A stretch of DNA of 64,000 nucleotides from NCBI RefSeq assembly GCF_001484605.1, contig NZ_CP013747.1, positions 2,542,001 to 2,606,000 of the forward strand, read 5' to 3'. A program made the translations under genes and the position numbers. This DNA is from Pseudarthrobacter sulfonivorans (GTDB lineage Bacteria; Actinomycetota; Actinomycetes; Actinomycetales; Micrococcaceae). Positions 41,352 through 50,193 of this stretch are shown piece by piece. Within the stretch, counting starts at the first letter, position 1; the number at the start of each line of letters is the position of its first letter. The notes beneath the pieces were generated by a model, which saw only the letters and a list, made by a program, of their open reading frames with translations, had not been told where the DNA came from and searched no databases.

Positions 41352-43397
41352 ATGAACCGTTCAGTGGCAAATCGAAACGCGGGGTCGGGGAATAAATTAC
41401 TCCGGCGTGCGGGGTTCAGGGCGGCGGCCGCGATAACCGCCGGGAGCCTCCTCCTCGCGAGTGCGGGCGTGGTTTACGCGGACCAGATCCACAACACTAT
41501 CGACGCAGGTATTGATACCGAGGCGGAGGTCATGGCTTTGAACGTGGGTGGGGCGAAGGGTGCCACTTCGCTGGCTCTTTTCGAGACAGGCGGCGACGGA
41601 AAGAACGGATGCAACCTTACGGGACAGAACACGCTTAAGCTCAGCCTTGCCTCCAGTAACCCAGGGGTGGCTACTGTGTCACCCTCAGAAACTACGTTCG
41701 ATTCCTGCGGATTCACTCAGCCGCTGACAATCACGCCACTTGCTGCTGGATCGGCCAACGTCACTGTCCGTATCATCAGCAACTCAACTACGTACCTGTT
41801 CGACGTCCTTCCCGCAGCATTCCGCGTCGATGTCGCTGCCCCCGCACCGTCAAATGCTGCGCCAGTCCTGACGTTCAGCGGTGTTGAGAACGGTGGCTCA
41901 TACTTCAAAGGCTCCGTTCCCGACGCTGTGTGTGTGGTTGACGACGCCGAAGACGGCCACGAGACGTTCCCTGCCGAAGTCAGCCCCATCACGGGCGATG
42001 ATTCCGCGAGTGGAGTGGGATCGCAGAAGGCGACCTGCGAGCACACGGACAATGGCGGCATCTACGTGAAGAGTTCGGTGACCTACAACATCGTGGACGC
42101 CTCGGCCCCGGTGATCAGCTATACCCTCAGCCCCGCCGCGGCGGACGGCCTCGCAGGCTGGTACCGCAACTCTGTGCAGCTGACCTGGACCGTCACCGAA
42201 CCCGACTCACCCAGCACGCTTCAGCTCCAGGGCTGCGAGGACCAGACCGTGGCGCTGGACCAGCTGCCCAACGAGTACTCCTGCTCCGCCACCAGTGGCG
42301 GTGGCACTGCCGGTTCGGTCAGTGTGTCCATCAAGAAGGATGGAACCGCCCCCACCGTCAGCTACGCCGATGCAGCCGGCACGCTGGGCAACAATGACTG
42401 GTACCTCTCGGATGTCGTGGCCCGGTTCACCGCCACGGATGAGACGTCAGGCCCGGCCTCGGCCACCCAGACGGTGACGTCCAGCGGCGAAGGCGCTGCC
42501 ATTTCCGTCCAGAGCCCCGAATTCGCGGACGTAGCGGGCAACACCACCGCCGCCGGTGCTGTTTCCCAGACCTTCAAGATCGACAAGACGGCACCGGAGG
42601 TTTCTTACACCTCGGCTGCGGGAACTGAAGGCACGGAGGGCTGGTACCGGAGCAACGTGGTTGCCACGTTCACCGGCGCCGATGAAACGTCCGGTCCGGC
42701 TTCTGCAACGAAGACCGCAACCTCGGACGGCGAAGGAACGGCTGTTGTTGTCGAAAGCCCCGCGTTTGAAGACGTCGCCGGCAATGTCACGCCAGCCGGT
42801 GCGGCTTCGGCCAGCTTCAAGGTCGACAAGACCGCTCCGGAAGTTGGCTTCAGCTCCACCCTGGGCGACAGCTACTTCGGGTCAACCCCCGCCGCCCCCG
42901 GCTGCACAGCCTCGGACTCCTTGTCCGGACTCGCCGCCGACTGCACCGTCAGCGGCTACAACGCCGGGGTGGGCACGCACACGCTGACCGCCACGGCCAC
43001 GGACAAGGCGGGCAACACCAGCACCTTCACCCAGAATTACACGGTGAAGGCCTGGACCCTCAAGGGCTTCTATCAGCCCGTCGACATGAACGGGGTGCTG
43101 AACACCGTCAAGGGCGGCAGCACGGTGCCGGCAAAGTTCGAAGTGTTCGCCGGTGCCTCCGAGATCACCGACCCCAGCAAGATGGCCTTCTCGATGGCCA
43201 GGATCACCTGCTCACTGGCTGTCCTGATCGATGACATCGAAACAACCACAACTGGAAGCACGTCGCTTCGGTACGACGCCACGGGCGGGCAGTTCATCTA
43301 CAACTGGAAGACTCCCACCGGTGCCGGCACCTGCTACCAGCTCACCATGACGGCGGCCGATGGCAGCACCATCAGTGCCAACTTCAAGCTGAAGTAG
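41352..43397 (+). CDS. Secreted protein with Ig-like repeats and PxKF domain
   Basis: 681 residues. Signal peptide about 1-43 (FRAAAAITAGSLLLASAGVVYA, with cleavage after VYA). The middle holds repeats of about 95 residues with the shared pattern DGTAPTVSYADAAGTLGNNDWYLSDVV and DKTAPEVSYTSAAGTEGTEGWYRSNVV (given by ends: DGTAPTVSYADAAG, DKTAPEVSYTSAAG), typical of bacterial Ig-like modules on extracellular proteins. The C-terminal part (NGVLNTVKGGSTVPAKFEVFAG ... YDATGGQFIYNWKTP) is a PxKF domain. No sortase motif. Role unknown; cell-surface or secreted adhesion/binding is plausible. Confidence 0.85.
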   Translation: MNRSVANRNAGSGNKLLRRAGFRAAAAITAGSLLLASAGVVYADQIHNTIDAGIDTEAEVMALNVGGAKGATSLALFETGGDGKNGCNLTGQNTLKLSLASSNPGVATVSPSETTFDSCGFTQPLTITPLAAGSANVTVRIISNSTTYLFDVLPAAFRVDVAAPAPSNAAPVLTFSGVENGGSYFKGSVPDAVCVVDDAEDGHETFPAEVSPITGDDSASGVGSQKATCEHTDNGGIYVKSSVTYNIVDASAPVISYTLSPAAADGLAGWYRNSVQLTWTVTEPDSPSTLQLQGCEDQTVALDQLPNEYSCSATSGGGTAGSVSVSIKKDGTAPTVSYADAAGTLGNNDWYLSDVVARFTATDETSGPASATQTVTSSGEGAAISVQSPEFADVAGNTTAAGAVSQTFKIDKTAPEVSYTSAAGTEGTEGWYRSNVVATFTGADETSGPASATKTATSDGEGTAVVVESPAFEDVAGNVTPAGAASASFKVDKTAPEVGFSSTLGDSYFGSTPAAPGCTASDSLSGLAADCTVSGYNAGVGTHTLTATATDKAGNTSTFTQNYTVKAWTLKGFYQPVDMNGVLNTVKGGSTVPAKFEVFAGASEITDPSKMAFSMARITCSLAVLIDDIETTTTGSTSLRYDATGGQFIYNWKTPTGAGTCYQLTMTAADGSTISANFKLK

Positions 43398-43410
43398 GGG
43401 ACGCAACCCA

Positions 43411-43455
43411 GCAAACAGCAGGGCCCGGGCCGCGAGGCCGGGCCCTGCTGTTTGC
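43411..43455 (+). terminator. Terminator after the PxKF protein gene
   Basis: GCAAACAGCAGGGCCCGG (43411-43428) pairs with its complement at 43438-43455. It starts 13 bases after the stop codon; the stem is GC-rich and ends in TTTGC. Confidence 0.8.
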
Positions 43456-43618
43456 CCACCCGGCCTGCGCACTCGCCGGCCTGCCGCCCTGCACAACGGT
43501 GTGGGCCACCCCACCGCAGCCCGCAGAAATAACCCGGGCACCGCCGTCGTTGTCCACAGTGTGCCCGCCGCGACCCGGCCGGCCACCCTACGCAACGCAT
43601 TGAAAGGCCGGCACCGAC

Positions 43619-44608
43619 GTGACGCTTCCCCTCTCCATCCTTGACCTGGCAACCATTGGCAAAGGCCAGACGGCGGCGGAGAGTTTCGCCGGCAGCGTGG
43701 CCATGGCACAGCGGGCGGAGGAGCTGGGCTACCGGCGGATCTGGTACGCCGAGCACCACAACATGTCCGCCATCGCGTCGTCGGCCACCAGCGTGCTGAT
43801 CGCCCACGTGGCCGCCCACACCAAGACCATCAGGCTCGGCGCCGGCGGCGTCATGCTGCCCAACCACTCGCCGCTGACCATCGCCGAGCAGTTCGGCACC
43901 CTGGAAACGCTGCACCCGGGCCGGATCGACCTTGGCCTGGGCCGCGCCCCCGGCAGCGACCAGAACACCATGCGCGCGCTGCGCCGGGACCCCATGTCCG
44001 CCGACACTTTCCCGCAGGACGTCCTGGAGCTGCAGGGCTACCTCACCGGTCCCACGCGGATCCAGGGCGTGGAGGCCACGCCCGGTAAGGGCACCAACGT
44101 CCCGCTGTACGTCCTCGGATCGTCGCTGTTCGGCGCCCGCCTCGCCGCCCAGCTGGGCCTGCCGTACGCCTTCGCCTCGCACTTCGCCCCCAACGCCCTG
44201 CAGGAGGCCGTGGCGCTCTACCGCAGCGAATTCAAGCCGTCGGCCCAGCTCGATGCCCCGCACGTGATCGCCGGCGTCAACGTGATCGCCGCCGATACGG
44301 CTGCCGAAGCGCAGGCGGCTTTCCGGGCCACCCTGCGCGCCCGCGTCGGTCTGTTCTTCGGCGGCGGGCGCGAGTTCACCGACGACGAAGCGGACATGAT
44401 CCTGGACTCCCCGCAGGGCCAGCACGTCTCGCAGATGATGACGTACTCGGCCATCGGCACCCCGGACGTTGTGAACGACTACCTCGAGGAGTTCGCCAAG
44501 CACTCCGACGCCGACGAGCTCATCGTGGCGCACCAGAACACCGGCACCGAGGCCAGAATCCGCTCCGTGGAGCTGCTGGCGGAGGTTGCCGGGCTGGCCC
44601 GGGTCTAG
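43619..44608 (+). CDS. LLM-class flavin-dependent oxidoreductase (MsnO8-like)
   Basis: 329 residues from GTG at 43619. [20 protein letters not shown] at the N-terminus, [40 protein letters not shown] and [23 protein letters not shown] (given in part) are the marks of the MsnO8 group of luciferase-like monooxygenases. The substrate is unknown. It is a single gene between a terminator and the LacI promoter region. The Shine-Dalgarno (GAAAGG) is rather far from the GTG. Confidence 0.9.
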   Translation: MTLPLSILDLATIGKGQTAAESFAGSVAMAQRAEELGYRRIWYAEHHNMSAIASSATSVLIAHVAAHTKTIRLGAGGVMLPNHSPLTIAEQFGTLETLHPGRIDLGLGRAPGSDQNTMRALRRDPMSADTFPQDVLELQGYLTGPTRIQGVEATPGKGTNVPLYVLGSSLFGARLAAQLGLPYAFASHFAPNALQEAVALYRSEFKPSAQLDAPHVIAGVNVIAADTAAEAQAAFRATLRARVGLFFGGGREFTDDEADMILDSPQGQHVSQMMTYSAIGTPDVVNDYLEEFAKHSDADELIVAHQNTGTEARIRSVELLAEVAGLARV

Positions 44609-44675
44609 GTCCGGCAAAGGTTCAGACCAGCGCCACAGCAAGCGGGGACGCGCCCATCAATGTGGCGGCGGGCCC

Positions 44676-44726
44676 TTGACATCCCTCAACTGAACCGGTT
44701 TAGTAGAGTCTACTGAACCGGTTCAG
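44676..44726 (+). promoter_or_regulatory. Promoter with two LacI-type operators
   Basis: TTGACA (44676-44681) is followed by the near-palindrome CTGAACCGGTTTAG (44690-44703) and the perfect palindrome CTGAACCGGTTCAG (44713-44726). A -10 such as TTTAGT (44699-44704) overlaps the first. The regulator gene directly downstream is of LacI type, which suggests autoregulation of the sugar operon. Confidence 0.8.
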
Positions 44727-44768
44727 TGGCGTGAGTCACGGGACCCGAAACCTGAAGGGCCCCACATC

Positions 44769-45806
44769 ATGGCAGTAACCATCAGCGACGTCGCCCATGC
44801 GGCCGGCGTCAGCAAGGGTGCTGTCTCGTATGCGCTGAACAACCAGCCCGGCGTCAGCGACGCCACCCGGGGCCGGATCCTGCAGGTCGCCAAAGAGCTT
44901 GGCTGGAAGCCAAGCCTCCGCGCCAAGGGCCTGTCCTCCGCGAAGGCCTACGCGCTGGGCCTGGTGGTGGCCCGCGACCCGAAGCTCCTCGGCACGGACC
45001 CGTTCTTCCCGGCGTTCATTGCGGGCATCGAAACCACCCTCGCCGAGCACGATTACACGCTGGTCCTGAGCGTTGCCACCGCCCCCGGCGCCGAAGAACG
45101 GGCGTACCGCAAACTGGCCGACGGCGGCCGCGTGGACGGCGTGATCCTGACCGATGTGCGGCACAACGATTCCCGGATCGGCCTGCTGCGCGAGCTCAAG
45201 CTGCCGGCCGTGACGCTCAACAGGCCGGATTCGGACTCACCCTTCCCCGCGGTGTCCATGGATGACACGGACGGCATCACGGCCGCCGTCGAACATCTTC
45301 TGGCCCTGGGCCACGTCCGGATCGGCCACGTGGGCGGGGCCCAGGAATACATCCACGGCCGCAGCCGCCGCCGGGCCTGGGAAGCGGCCATGGCCGCTGC
45401 CGGCCTGGCAGCGGATCTGTTCGCGGAGGCTGACTTCACGGCGCCCGGGGGAGTGGCCGCCACCGCGGAACTGCTCCGCCGGCCGGACCGCCCCACCGCG
45501 ATTGTCTATGCGAACGACCTCATGGCGACGTCCGGCCAGTCCTTCGCCCAGTCCCAGGGCCTGAGCGTTCCGGGAGATCTGTCCATCACCGGTTACGACA
45601 ACGCCGAGTTCACCCAGTACCTCAACCCGCCCCTCACCACTATCGCCACTGACCCCATGCGCTGGGGCAGAGTTGCCGCGCAGGCCCTCCTGGACCAGCT
45701 CAACGGCACCCACTCCGGTGAGGATACGGACCTGCAGGCACCTTCCCTGCTGGTCCGCGCCTCCACCGGCCCCGCCCCATCCACAACCACCAAGCCAGCA
45801 CCGTAG
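44769..45806 (+). CDS. LacI-family transcriptional regulator
   Basis: 345 residues. The HTH is VTISDVAHAAGVSKGAVSYALN with the hinge helix LRAKGLSSAKAYALGLVV. The ligand domain shows PFFPAFIAGIETTLAEHDY, MDDTDGITAAVEHLLALGH, IVYANDLMATSGQSF and LSITGYDNAEFTQYLNPPLTTI (the usual GFDD/LTT pattern; shown by short pieces). It should bind the two operators upstream. The effector is probably the imported sugar or the phosphorylase product. The four downstream transport and hydrolase genes follow in the same direction. Confidence 0.92.
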   Translation: MAVTISDVAHAAGVSKGAVSYALNNQPGVSDATRGRILQVAKELGWKPSLRAKGLSSAKAYALGLVVARDPKLLGTDPFFPAFIAGIETTLAEHDYTLVLSVATAPGAEERAYRKLADGGRVDGVILTDVRHNDSRIGLLRELKLPAVTLNRPDSDSPFPAVSMDDTDGITAAVEHLLALGHVRIGHVGGAQEYIHGRSRRRAWEAAMAAAGLAADLFAEADFTAPGGVAATAELLRRPDRPTAIVYANDLMATSGQSFAQSQGLSVPGDLSITGYDNAEFTQYLNPPLTTIATDPMRWGRVAAQALLDQLNGTHSGEDTDLQAPSLLVRASTGPAPSTTTKPAP

Positions 45807-45884
45807 CAATCAATCCCCCAAGCAAGCAAAAAGGCACACCAACCAGTCGCAGATCCCCACCGGGACCAGTACCAAGGAGTCGCA

Positions 45885-47186
45885 ATGAAGCGCTTTACCA
45901 AAGCCACGCGAATATTGTCAGTGGCCGCCCTGACCGTCATGGGGGCAGGCCTGGCTGCCTGCGGCGGCAGCGGAGGGGGCGGCGATGGCGGTTCCGCCAC
46001 GTCCGCCAAAGGCCCCATCAAGATCTGGTACTCCAACAACGAGTTCGAGGTGAAGTGGGGCAAGGCGATGGTGGAATCCTGGAACTCCGCCCACCCGGAC
46101 GAGAAGATCGATGCGCAGGAGATCCCTGCCGGCAAGAGCTCCGAGGAAGTCATCGGCGCAGCCATCACGGCCGGCAACGCTCCCTGCCTGGTCTTCAACA
46201 CCGCGCCTGTCGCAGTTCCCCAGTTCCAGAAGCAGGGTGGTTTGGTGGCCCTGGATGAGTTCCCGGACGGGCTCCAGTACATCAAGGACCGCACCGGTGA
46301 CCTGGCGGACCAGTACAAGTCCGCGGACGGCAAGATGTACCAGCTGCCCTGGAAGTCCAATCCCGTTGTCCTCTTCTACAACAAGGACATGTTTGCCAAG
46401 GCCGGGCTGGATCCGGAGAACCCGAAGCTGGGGACGCACCAGGAACTGCTGGACACCGCCCGGACCCTGGTGTCCTCAGGTGCTGCCACCAACGCCATGT
46501 GGCCATCACCGGCCAGTGACTTCTTCCAGGCCTGGTTCGATTTCTACTCCTTCTACGCCGCCAACTCCGACGGCACCCCGCTGGTGAAGGACGGCAAGGC
46601 CACGTTCGACAGCGAGGAGGGCAAGCAGGTCGCCACCATGTTCGAGACCCTCTATAAGGAGAAACTGGCCTCCAAGGAGGTCTACCAGGGCGATTCATTC
46701 GCCGAAGGCAAGGCGGCCATGTCCATGGCCGGTCCGTGGGCCATTGCCGCCTACAAGGACAAGGTGAACTGGGGCGCGGTCCCGGTCCCCGCTGCCGCGG
46801 CCAAGGCTGATGCCTCAACCTTCTCCGACGCCAAGAACGTGGCCATGTACTCGGCCTGCGAGAACCAGGGCACCGCCTGGGAGGTCATGAAGTTCGCCAC
46901 GAGCCAGGAGCAGGACGGCAAGCTGCTGACCGACACCGGCCAGATGCCCATGCGCAAGGACCTTCCCACGGTCTACGCGGACTACTTCGCCAAGAACCCG
47001 GCGTACACCCAGTTCGCCGAGCAGGCCGCGCGGACCGTGGAGGTCCCCAACGTCGCCAACTCCGTTGAAGTCTGGCAGACCTTCCGCACCGCCTACGCCA
47101 AGGCCGTGATCTTCGGGAACGAAAGCATCGACACCTCGTTCAAGGACGCGGCCGACAAGATCAACCAACTGGTAGCCCAGAAGTAG
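45885..47186 (+). CDS. Sugar ABC transporter substrate-binding lipoprotein
   Basis: 433 residues with a lipobox (GAGLAACGG, Cys near residue 26). Family 1 extracellular solute-binding protein: IKIWYSNNEFEVKWGKAMVESW, VLFYNKDMFAKAGLDPENPK, FAEGKAAMSMAGPWAIAAY and the C-terminal MPMRKDLPTVYADY. AAGGAG lies 5 bases before the ATG. It delivers an oligosaccharide to the two permeases that follow; the GH130 neighbour suggests a beta-mannoside. No ATPase gene is in this cluster, so a shared MsiK-type ATPase elsewhere is likely. Confidence 0.93.
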   Translation: MKRFTKATRILSVAALTVMGAGLAACGGSGGGGDGGSATSAKGPIKIWYSNNEFEVKWGKAMVESWNSAHPDEKIDAQEIPAGKSSEEVIGAAITAGNAPCLVFNTAPVAVPQFQKQGGLVALDEFPDGLQYIKDRTGDLADQYKSADGKMYQLPWKSNPVVLFYNKDMFAKAGLDPENPKLGTHQELLDTARTLVSSGAATNAMWPSPASDFFQAWFDFYSFYAANSDGTPLVKDGKATFDSEEGKQVATMFETLYKEKLASKEVYQGDSFAEGKAAMSMAGPWAIAAYKDKVNWGAVPVPAAAAKADASTFSDAKNVAMYSACENQGTAWEVMKFATSQEQDGKLLTDTGQMPMRKDLPTVYADYFAKNPAYTQFAEQAARTVEVPNVANSVEVWQTFRTAYAKAVIFGNESIDTSFKDAADKINQLVAQK

Positions 47187-47198
47187 CGGTGACCCCCA

Positions 47199-48164
47199 AT
47201 GTCACTCCGCTCTTCTAGTGGGAACCCCGTCACGGGGAAACCGGCTGGTGGAACGGCGGACCGGCGGCTGGTGCCCAGGAAGCGTAAGAACTTCCTGGGC
47301 CCCCAGCCGCTGGGCCTGCTGTTCAGCGCTCCCTACGTCATCTACGTGCTGGCCGTCCTGGCGTTCCCCCTCGGCTACGCCGTCTACATTTCCTTCCACG
47401 ATTTCTTCTTCACAGCGCCACGGGTCAAGGTGGACCGGCCGTTTGTAGGGTTCGACAACTACATCACCGTCCTGTCAGACCCCGCCGTCCAGCGCTCGTT
47501 CCTGAACATCGGCGTTTTCCTCATCATCAACGTCCCGCTCACGGTGGGCCTGTCGCTGCTGCTGGCCAACGCCCTGAACCGCATCACCCGGTTCAAGACG
47601 TTCTTCCGCCTCAGCTACTACGTGCCGTATGTGACCGCGAGCGTCGCCGTCGTCGGGGTCTGGCTGTTCCTGTTCCAGCAAAACGGGCTGCTGAACACGC
47701 TGCTGGGGCCGCTGGCCCCAACCCCGTCCTGGCTGGTGAATTCGTGGCTGGCCATGCCCACCGTGGCCCTGTACGTGACGTGGAAACAGCTGGGATTCTT
47801 CATCCTGCTCTACCTCGCGGCGCTGCAGAACATCCCCGACGAGCTGTACGAATCAGCGGCCGTGGACGGCGGCAACAAGTGGGTCCAGTTCTGGAACATC
47901 ACCGTGCCGGGCGTCCGGCCCGCCAGCGTCCTGGTCACGCTGCTGGCCACCATCACCGGCGCGAACCTCTTCACCGAACCGTATCTGCTGACCGGCGGCG
48001 GCGGTCCGGACGGGGCCTCGGCGTCCCCGGTGTTCATCATGTACCAGCGGGGCCTCCTGCAGGGGAACCCCGACGTCGCGGCCGCACTGGGTGTGGTGCT
48101 GGTGATCGGCGTCCTGCTGATCGCCCTGATCCAGAAACGCCTCGTGGGCGGGAAGGAGGACTGA
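47199..48164 (+). CDS. Sugar ABC transporter permease (MalF type)
   Basis: 321 residues, six membrane segments after a basic N-terminus. FFRLSYYVPYVTASVAVVGVW and the EAA-loop DELYESAAVDGGNKWVQFWNITVPGVRP (shown in part) identify a binding-protein-dependent sugar permease of the MalF/UgpA type. It lies 12 bases after the lipoprotein gene and 2 bases before the next permease. The Shine-Dalgarno is weak. Confidence 0.92.
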   Translation: MSLRSSSGNPVTGKPAGGTADRRLVPRKRKNFLGPQPLGLLFSAPYVIYVLAVLAFPLGYAVYISFHDFFFTAPRVKVDRPFVGFDNYITVLSDPAVQRSFLNIGVFLIINVPLTVGLSLLLANALNRITRFKTFFRLSYYVPYVTASVAVVGVWLFLFQQNGLLNTLLGPLAPTPSWLVNSWLAMPTVALYVTWKQLGFFILLYLAALQNIPDELYESAAVDGGNKWVQFWNITVPGVRPASVLVTLLATITGANLFTEPYLLTGGGGPDGASASPVFIMYQRGLLQGNPDVAAALGVVLVIGVLLIALIQKRLVGGKED

Positions 48165-48166
48165 GA

Positions 48167-49099
48167 ATGTCCGTCACCAACGCACAAAACGCCAAGAACG
48201 ACGACGACGCCAGCCGGCGTCCGGAACCACCGGAACCTGTCCTTCGTCCCGGCTCGGGTGTCGAAAAGCGCCGCAACCTGGGCGTGGGCAGCTTCATCCT
48301 GCTCGGCGTGGGCGCCTTCGTTTTCCTTTTCCCGTTCTATTACATGCTCATCGGTTCACTGCAGACAGCCCCGGACACGTCGATCTTCGGCGCGTTTCCT
48401 AACCCGGCCAACATCACCGGGGCGAACTATGTGCAGATCAACGAGTCCATCAACCTGTTCCGTGGCCTGCTCAACTCCGGCATCTTCACCGGCGGCGTCA
48501 TCTTCTTCACGGTGATTTTCGGGCTGCTCGTGGGCTATGCCCTGGCGCAGATGAAGTTCCGTGGCCGCGGCGTGGTGTTCGGCATGATGCTGCTGGTGCA
48601 GATGATCCCGTTCCAGCTGCTGCTCATCCCGCTCTACGTCATGATCGTGCGCGATTACGGCCTGGCGGACAGCTTCCTGGGCATGATCCTGCCGTTCGCC
48701 ATCAACTCCACGGCGGTGTTTGTGTTCCGCCAGTACTTCCTCCAGCTGCCCTCAACCCTGTTTGAGGCGGCCCGGATCGACGGCGCCTCGGAACTGCGGA
48801 TCCTGTGGCAGATCGCCATCCCGCTGGTTCGTCCGGCTATTGTCACCGCGGTGCTGCTGACCTTCATCGGCCCGTGGAACGAGTTCCTGTGGCCGTTCCT
48901 GGTCACCAAGGAGCAGTCCCTGCAACCCCTGGCCGTGTCCCTGGCCAACTTCATCTCCAACATCGCCGGCCAGGCCGGCAACCCGTTCGGCGCCATCCTT
49001 GCCGGTGCCTGCGTCCTGGCGGCGCCCGCCGTCGCGCTGTTCATTTTCTTCCAGCGCCAGTTCATTTCCACCAATATCGGTTCCAGCGTAAAGGGCTAA
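48167..49099 (+). CDS. Sugar ABC transporter permease (MalG type)
   Basis: 310 residues from ATG at 48167 with AAGGAGG 8 bases upstream. Six membrane segments; IPLYVMIVRDYGLADSFLGMI and the EAA loop STLFEAARIDGASELRILWQIAIPLVRPA (in part), with FIGPWNEFLWPFL, are typical of MalG-type partners. Longer frames in the track of this region run across its 5' neighbour and are not real. It ends 3 bases before the GH130 gene. Confidence 0.92.
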   Translation: MSVTNAQNAKNDDDASRRPEPPEPVLRPGSGVEKRRNLGVGSFILLGVGAFVFLFPFYYMLIGSLQTAPDTSIFGAFPNPANITGANYVQINESINLFRGLLNSGIFTGGVIFFTVIFGLLVGYALAQMKFRGRGVVFGMMLLVQMIPFQLLLIPLYVMIVRDYGLADSFLGMILPFAINSTAVFVFRQYFLQLPSTLFEAARIDGASELRILWQIAIPLVRPAIVTAVLLTFIGPWNEFLWPFLVTKEQSLQPLAVSLANFISNIAGQAGNPFGAILAGACVLAAPAVALFIFFQRQFISTNIGSSVKG

Positions 49100-49102
49100 T
49101 CA

Positions 49103-50188
49103 ATGACTTCCCCCCACACTTCTGCACTCCCCACTGTCCCCTTCACCCTCACCCGCGCCGGCGTCATCATGACCCCCGAACCCGGCAACGACTTCGAGGC
49201 CGAGGGTGTCCTCAACCCCGCCAGCGGCCGCGGCCCGGACGGCGAGCTGTACCTGCTGCCGCGGCTTGTGGCCACCGGCAACGTGTCCCGCGTGGGCCTC
49301 GCCAAAGTGGTCATCAACGACGACGGCGTACCCACCGGCGTGGAACGCGAGGGCGTGGTCCTGGCCCCGGACGAGGGCTGGGAACGCGGCATGAACAACG
49401 CCGGCACCGAGGACCCGCGCACCACCTGGGTACCCGCCCTGGGCAAGCACCTCATGACCTACGTGGCCTACGGCCCGCTGGGTCCCCGCCTCGCCTTAGC
49501 CCACTCCGAGGACCTCCGGAACTGGGACCGCCTCGGCCCCTGCTTCTTCGAGTACCAGGCCGATCTCTCCATGGACCTGAACCTGTTTCCCAACAAGGAC
49601 GCCGTGTTCTTCCCGGAGCCGGTGAACGACCCCGACGGCGTGCCCTCCTACGCCATGCTGCACCGCCCCATGTGGGACCTGGGCTGGATCCGTCCCGGCG
49701 AAGGCGAGCACCTGCCCGCCGGCGTCACGGACAACCGCCCCGGCATCTGGATCTCCTACGTGGCTGTGGCCGACGTCGAACGCGACCTGCGCAACCTGGT
49801 CCACATGGGCAAGCACCGGCTCGTGGCCCTCAGCGAGTTCCCCTTCGAGGAACTGAAGATCGGCGGCGGCCCGCCCCCCTTCCGCGTGAACGAAGGCTGG
49901 CTCCTGATCCACCACGGCGTGGCCGGCAAGATGGCCGCCTCCGCCTTCGAGCAGCAGCAGAACGTCAACTACACCGCCGCGGCCATGATCCTGTCCGCAG
50001 ACGACCCGTCCAGGGTCATCGCCCGCAGCGACAAGCCGCTGTTGGCGCCGGAAACCGAGGACGAGATCTCCGGGATCGTGCCGAACGTGGTGTTCCCCAC
50101 CGCGATCGAAAAAATCGGCGACCAGCTGTTTGTGTTCTACGGGATGGCCGACTCCAAAATCGGTGTGGCCAAACTGGACCGGGTCTGA
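49103..50188 (+). CDS. GH130-family glycoside phosphorylase
   Basis: 361 residues. Family 130 features: PEPGNDFEAEGVLNPASGR at the N-terminus, the catalytic Asp region NNAGTEDPRTTWV, FPNKDAVFFPEPVN, GGGPPPFRVNEGWLLIHHGV and the C-terminal GIVPNVVFPTAIEKIGDQLFVFYG (given in part). GH130 enzymes split beta-mannosides with phosphate to mannose 1-phosphate, in the cytoplasm. The transporter genes upstream would bring in the substrate. It lacks a signal peptide. Confidence 0.9.
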   Translation: MTSPHTSALPTVPFTLTRAGVIMTPEPGNDFEAEGVLNPASGRGPDGELYLLPRLVATGNVSRVGLAKVVINDDGVPTGVEREGVVLAPDEGWERGMNNAGTEDPRTTWVPALGKHLMTYVAYGPLGPRLALAHSEDLRNWDRLGPCFFEYQADLSMDLNLFPNKDAVFFPEPVNDPDGVPSYAMLHRPMWDLGWIRPGEGEHLPAGVTDNRPGIWISYVAVADVERDLRNLVHMGKHRLVALSEFPFEELKIGGGPPPFRVNEGWLLIHHGVAGKMAASAFEQQQNVNYTAAAMILSADDPSRVIARSDKPLLAPETEDEISGIVPNVVFPTAIEKIGDQLFVFYGMADSKIGVAKLDRV

Positions 50189-50193
50189 GGGTG

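Noticed and set aside
41128..41355. 75-codon plus-strand frame upstream of the PxKF gene
   Set aside because: It is composed of promoter and leader sequence and overlaps the next gene's Shine-Dalgarno and start.
48805..50193. Upstream extension of the secreted six-hairpin protein frame
   Set aside because: It runs out of frame through the permease and GH130 genes and lies before an obvious signal peptide at 50194.
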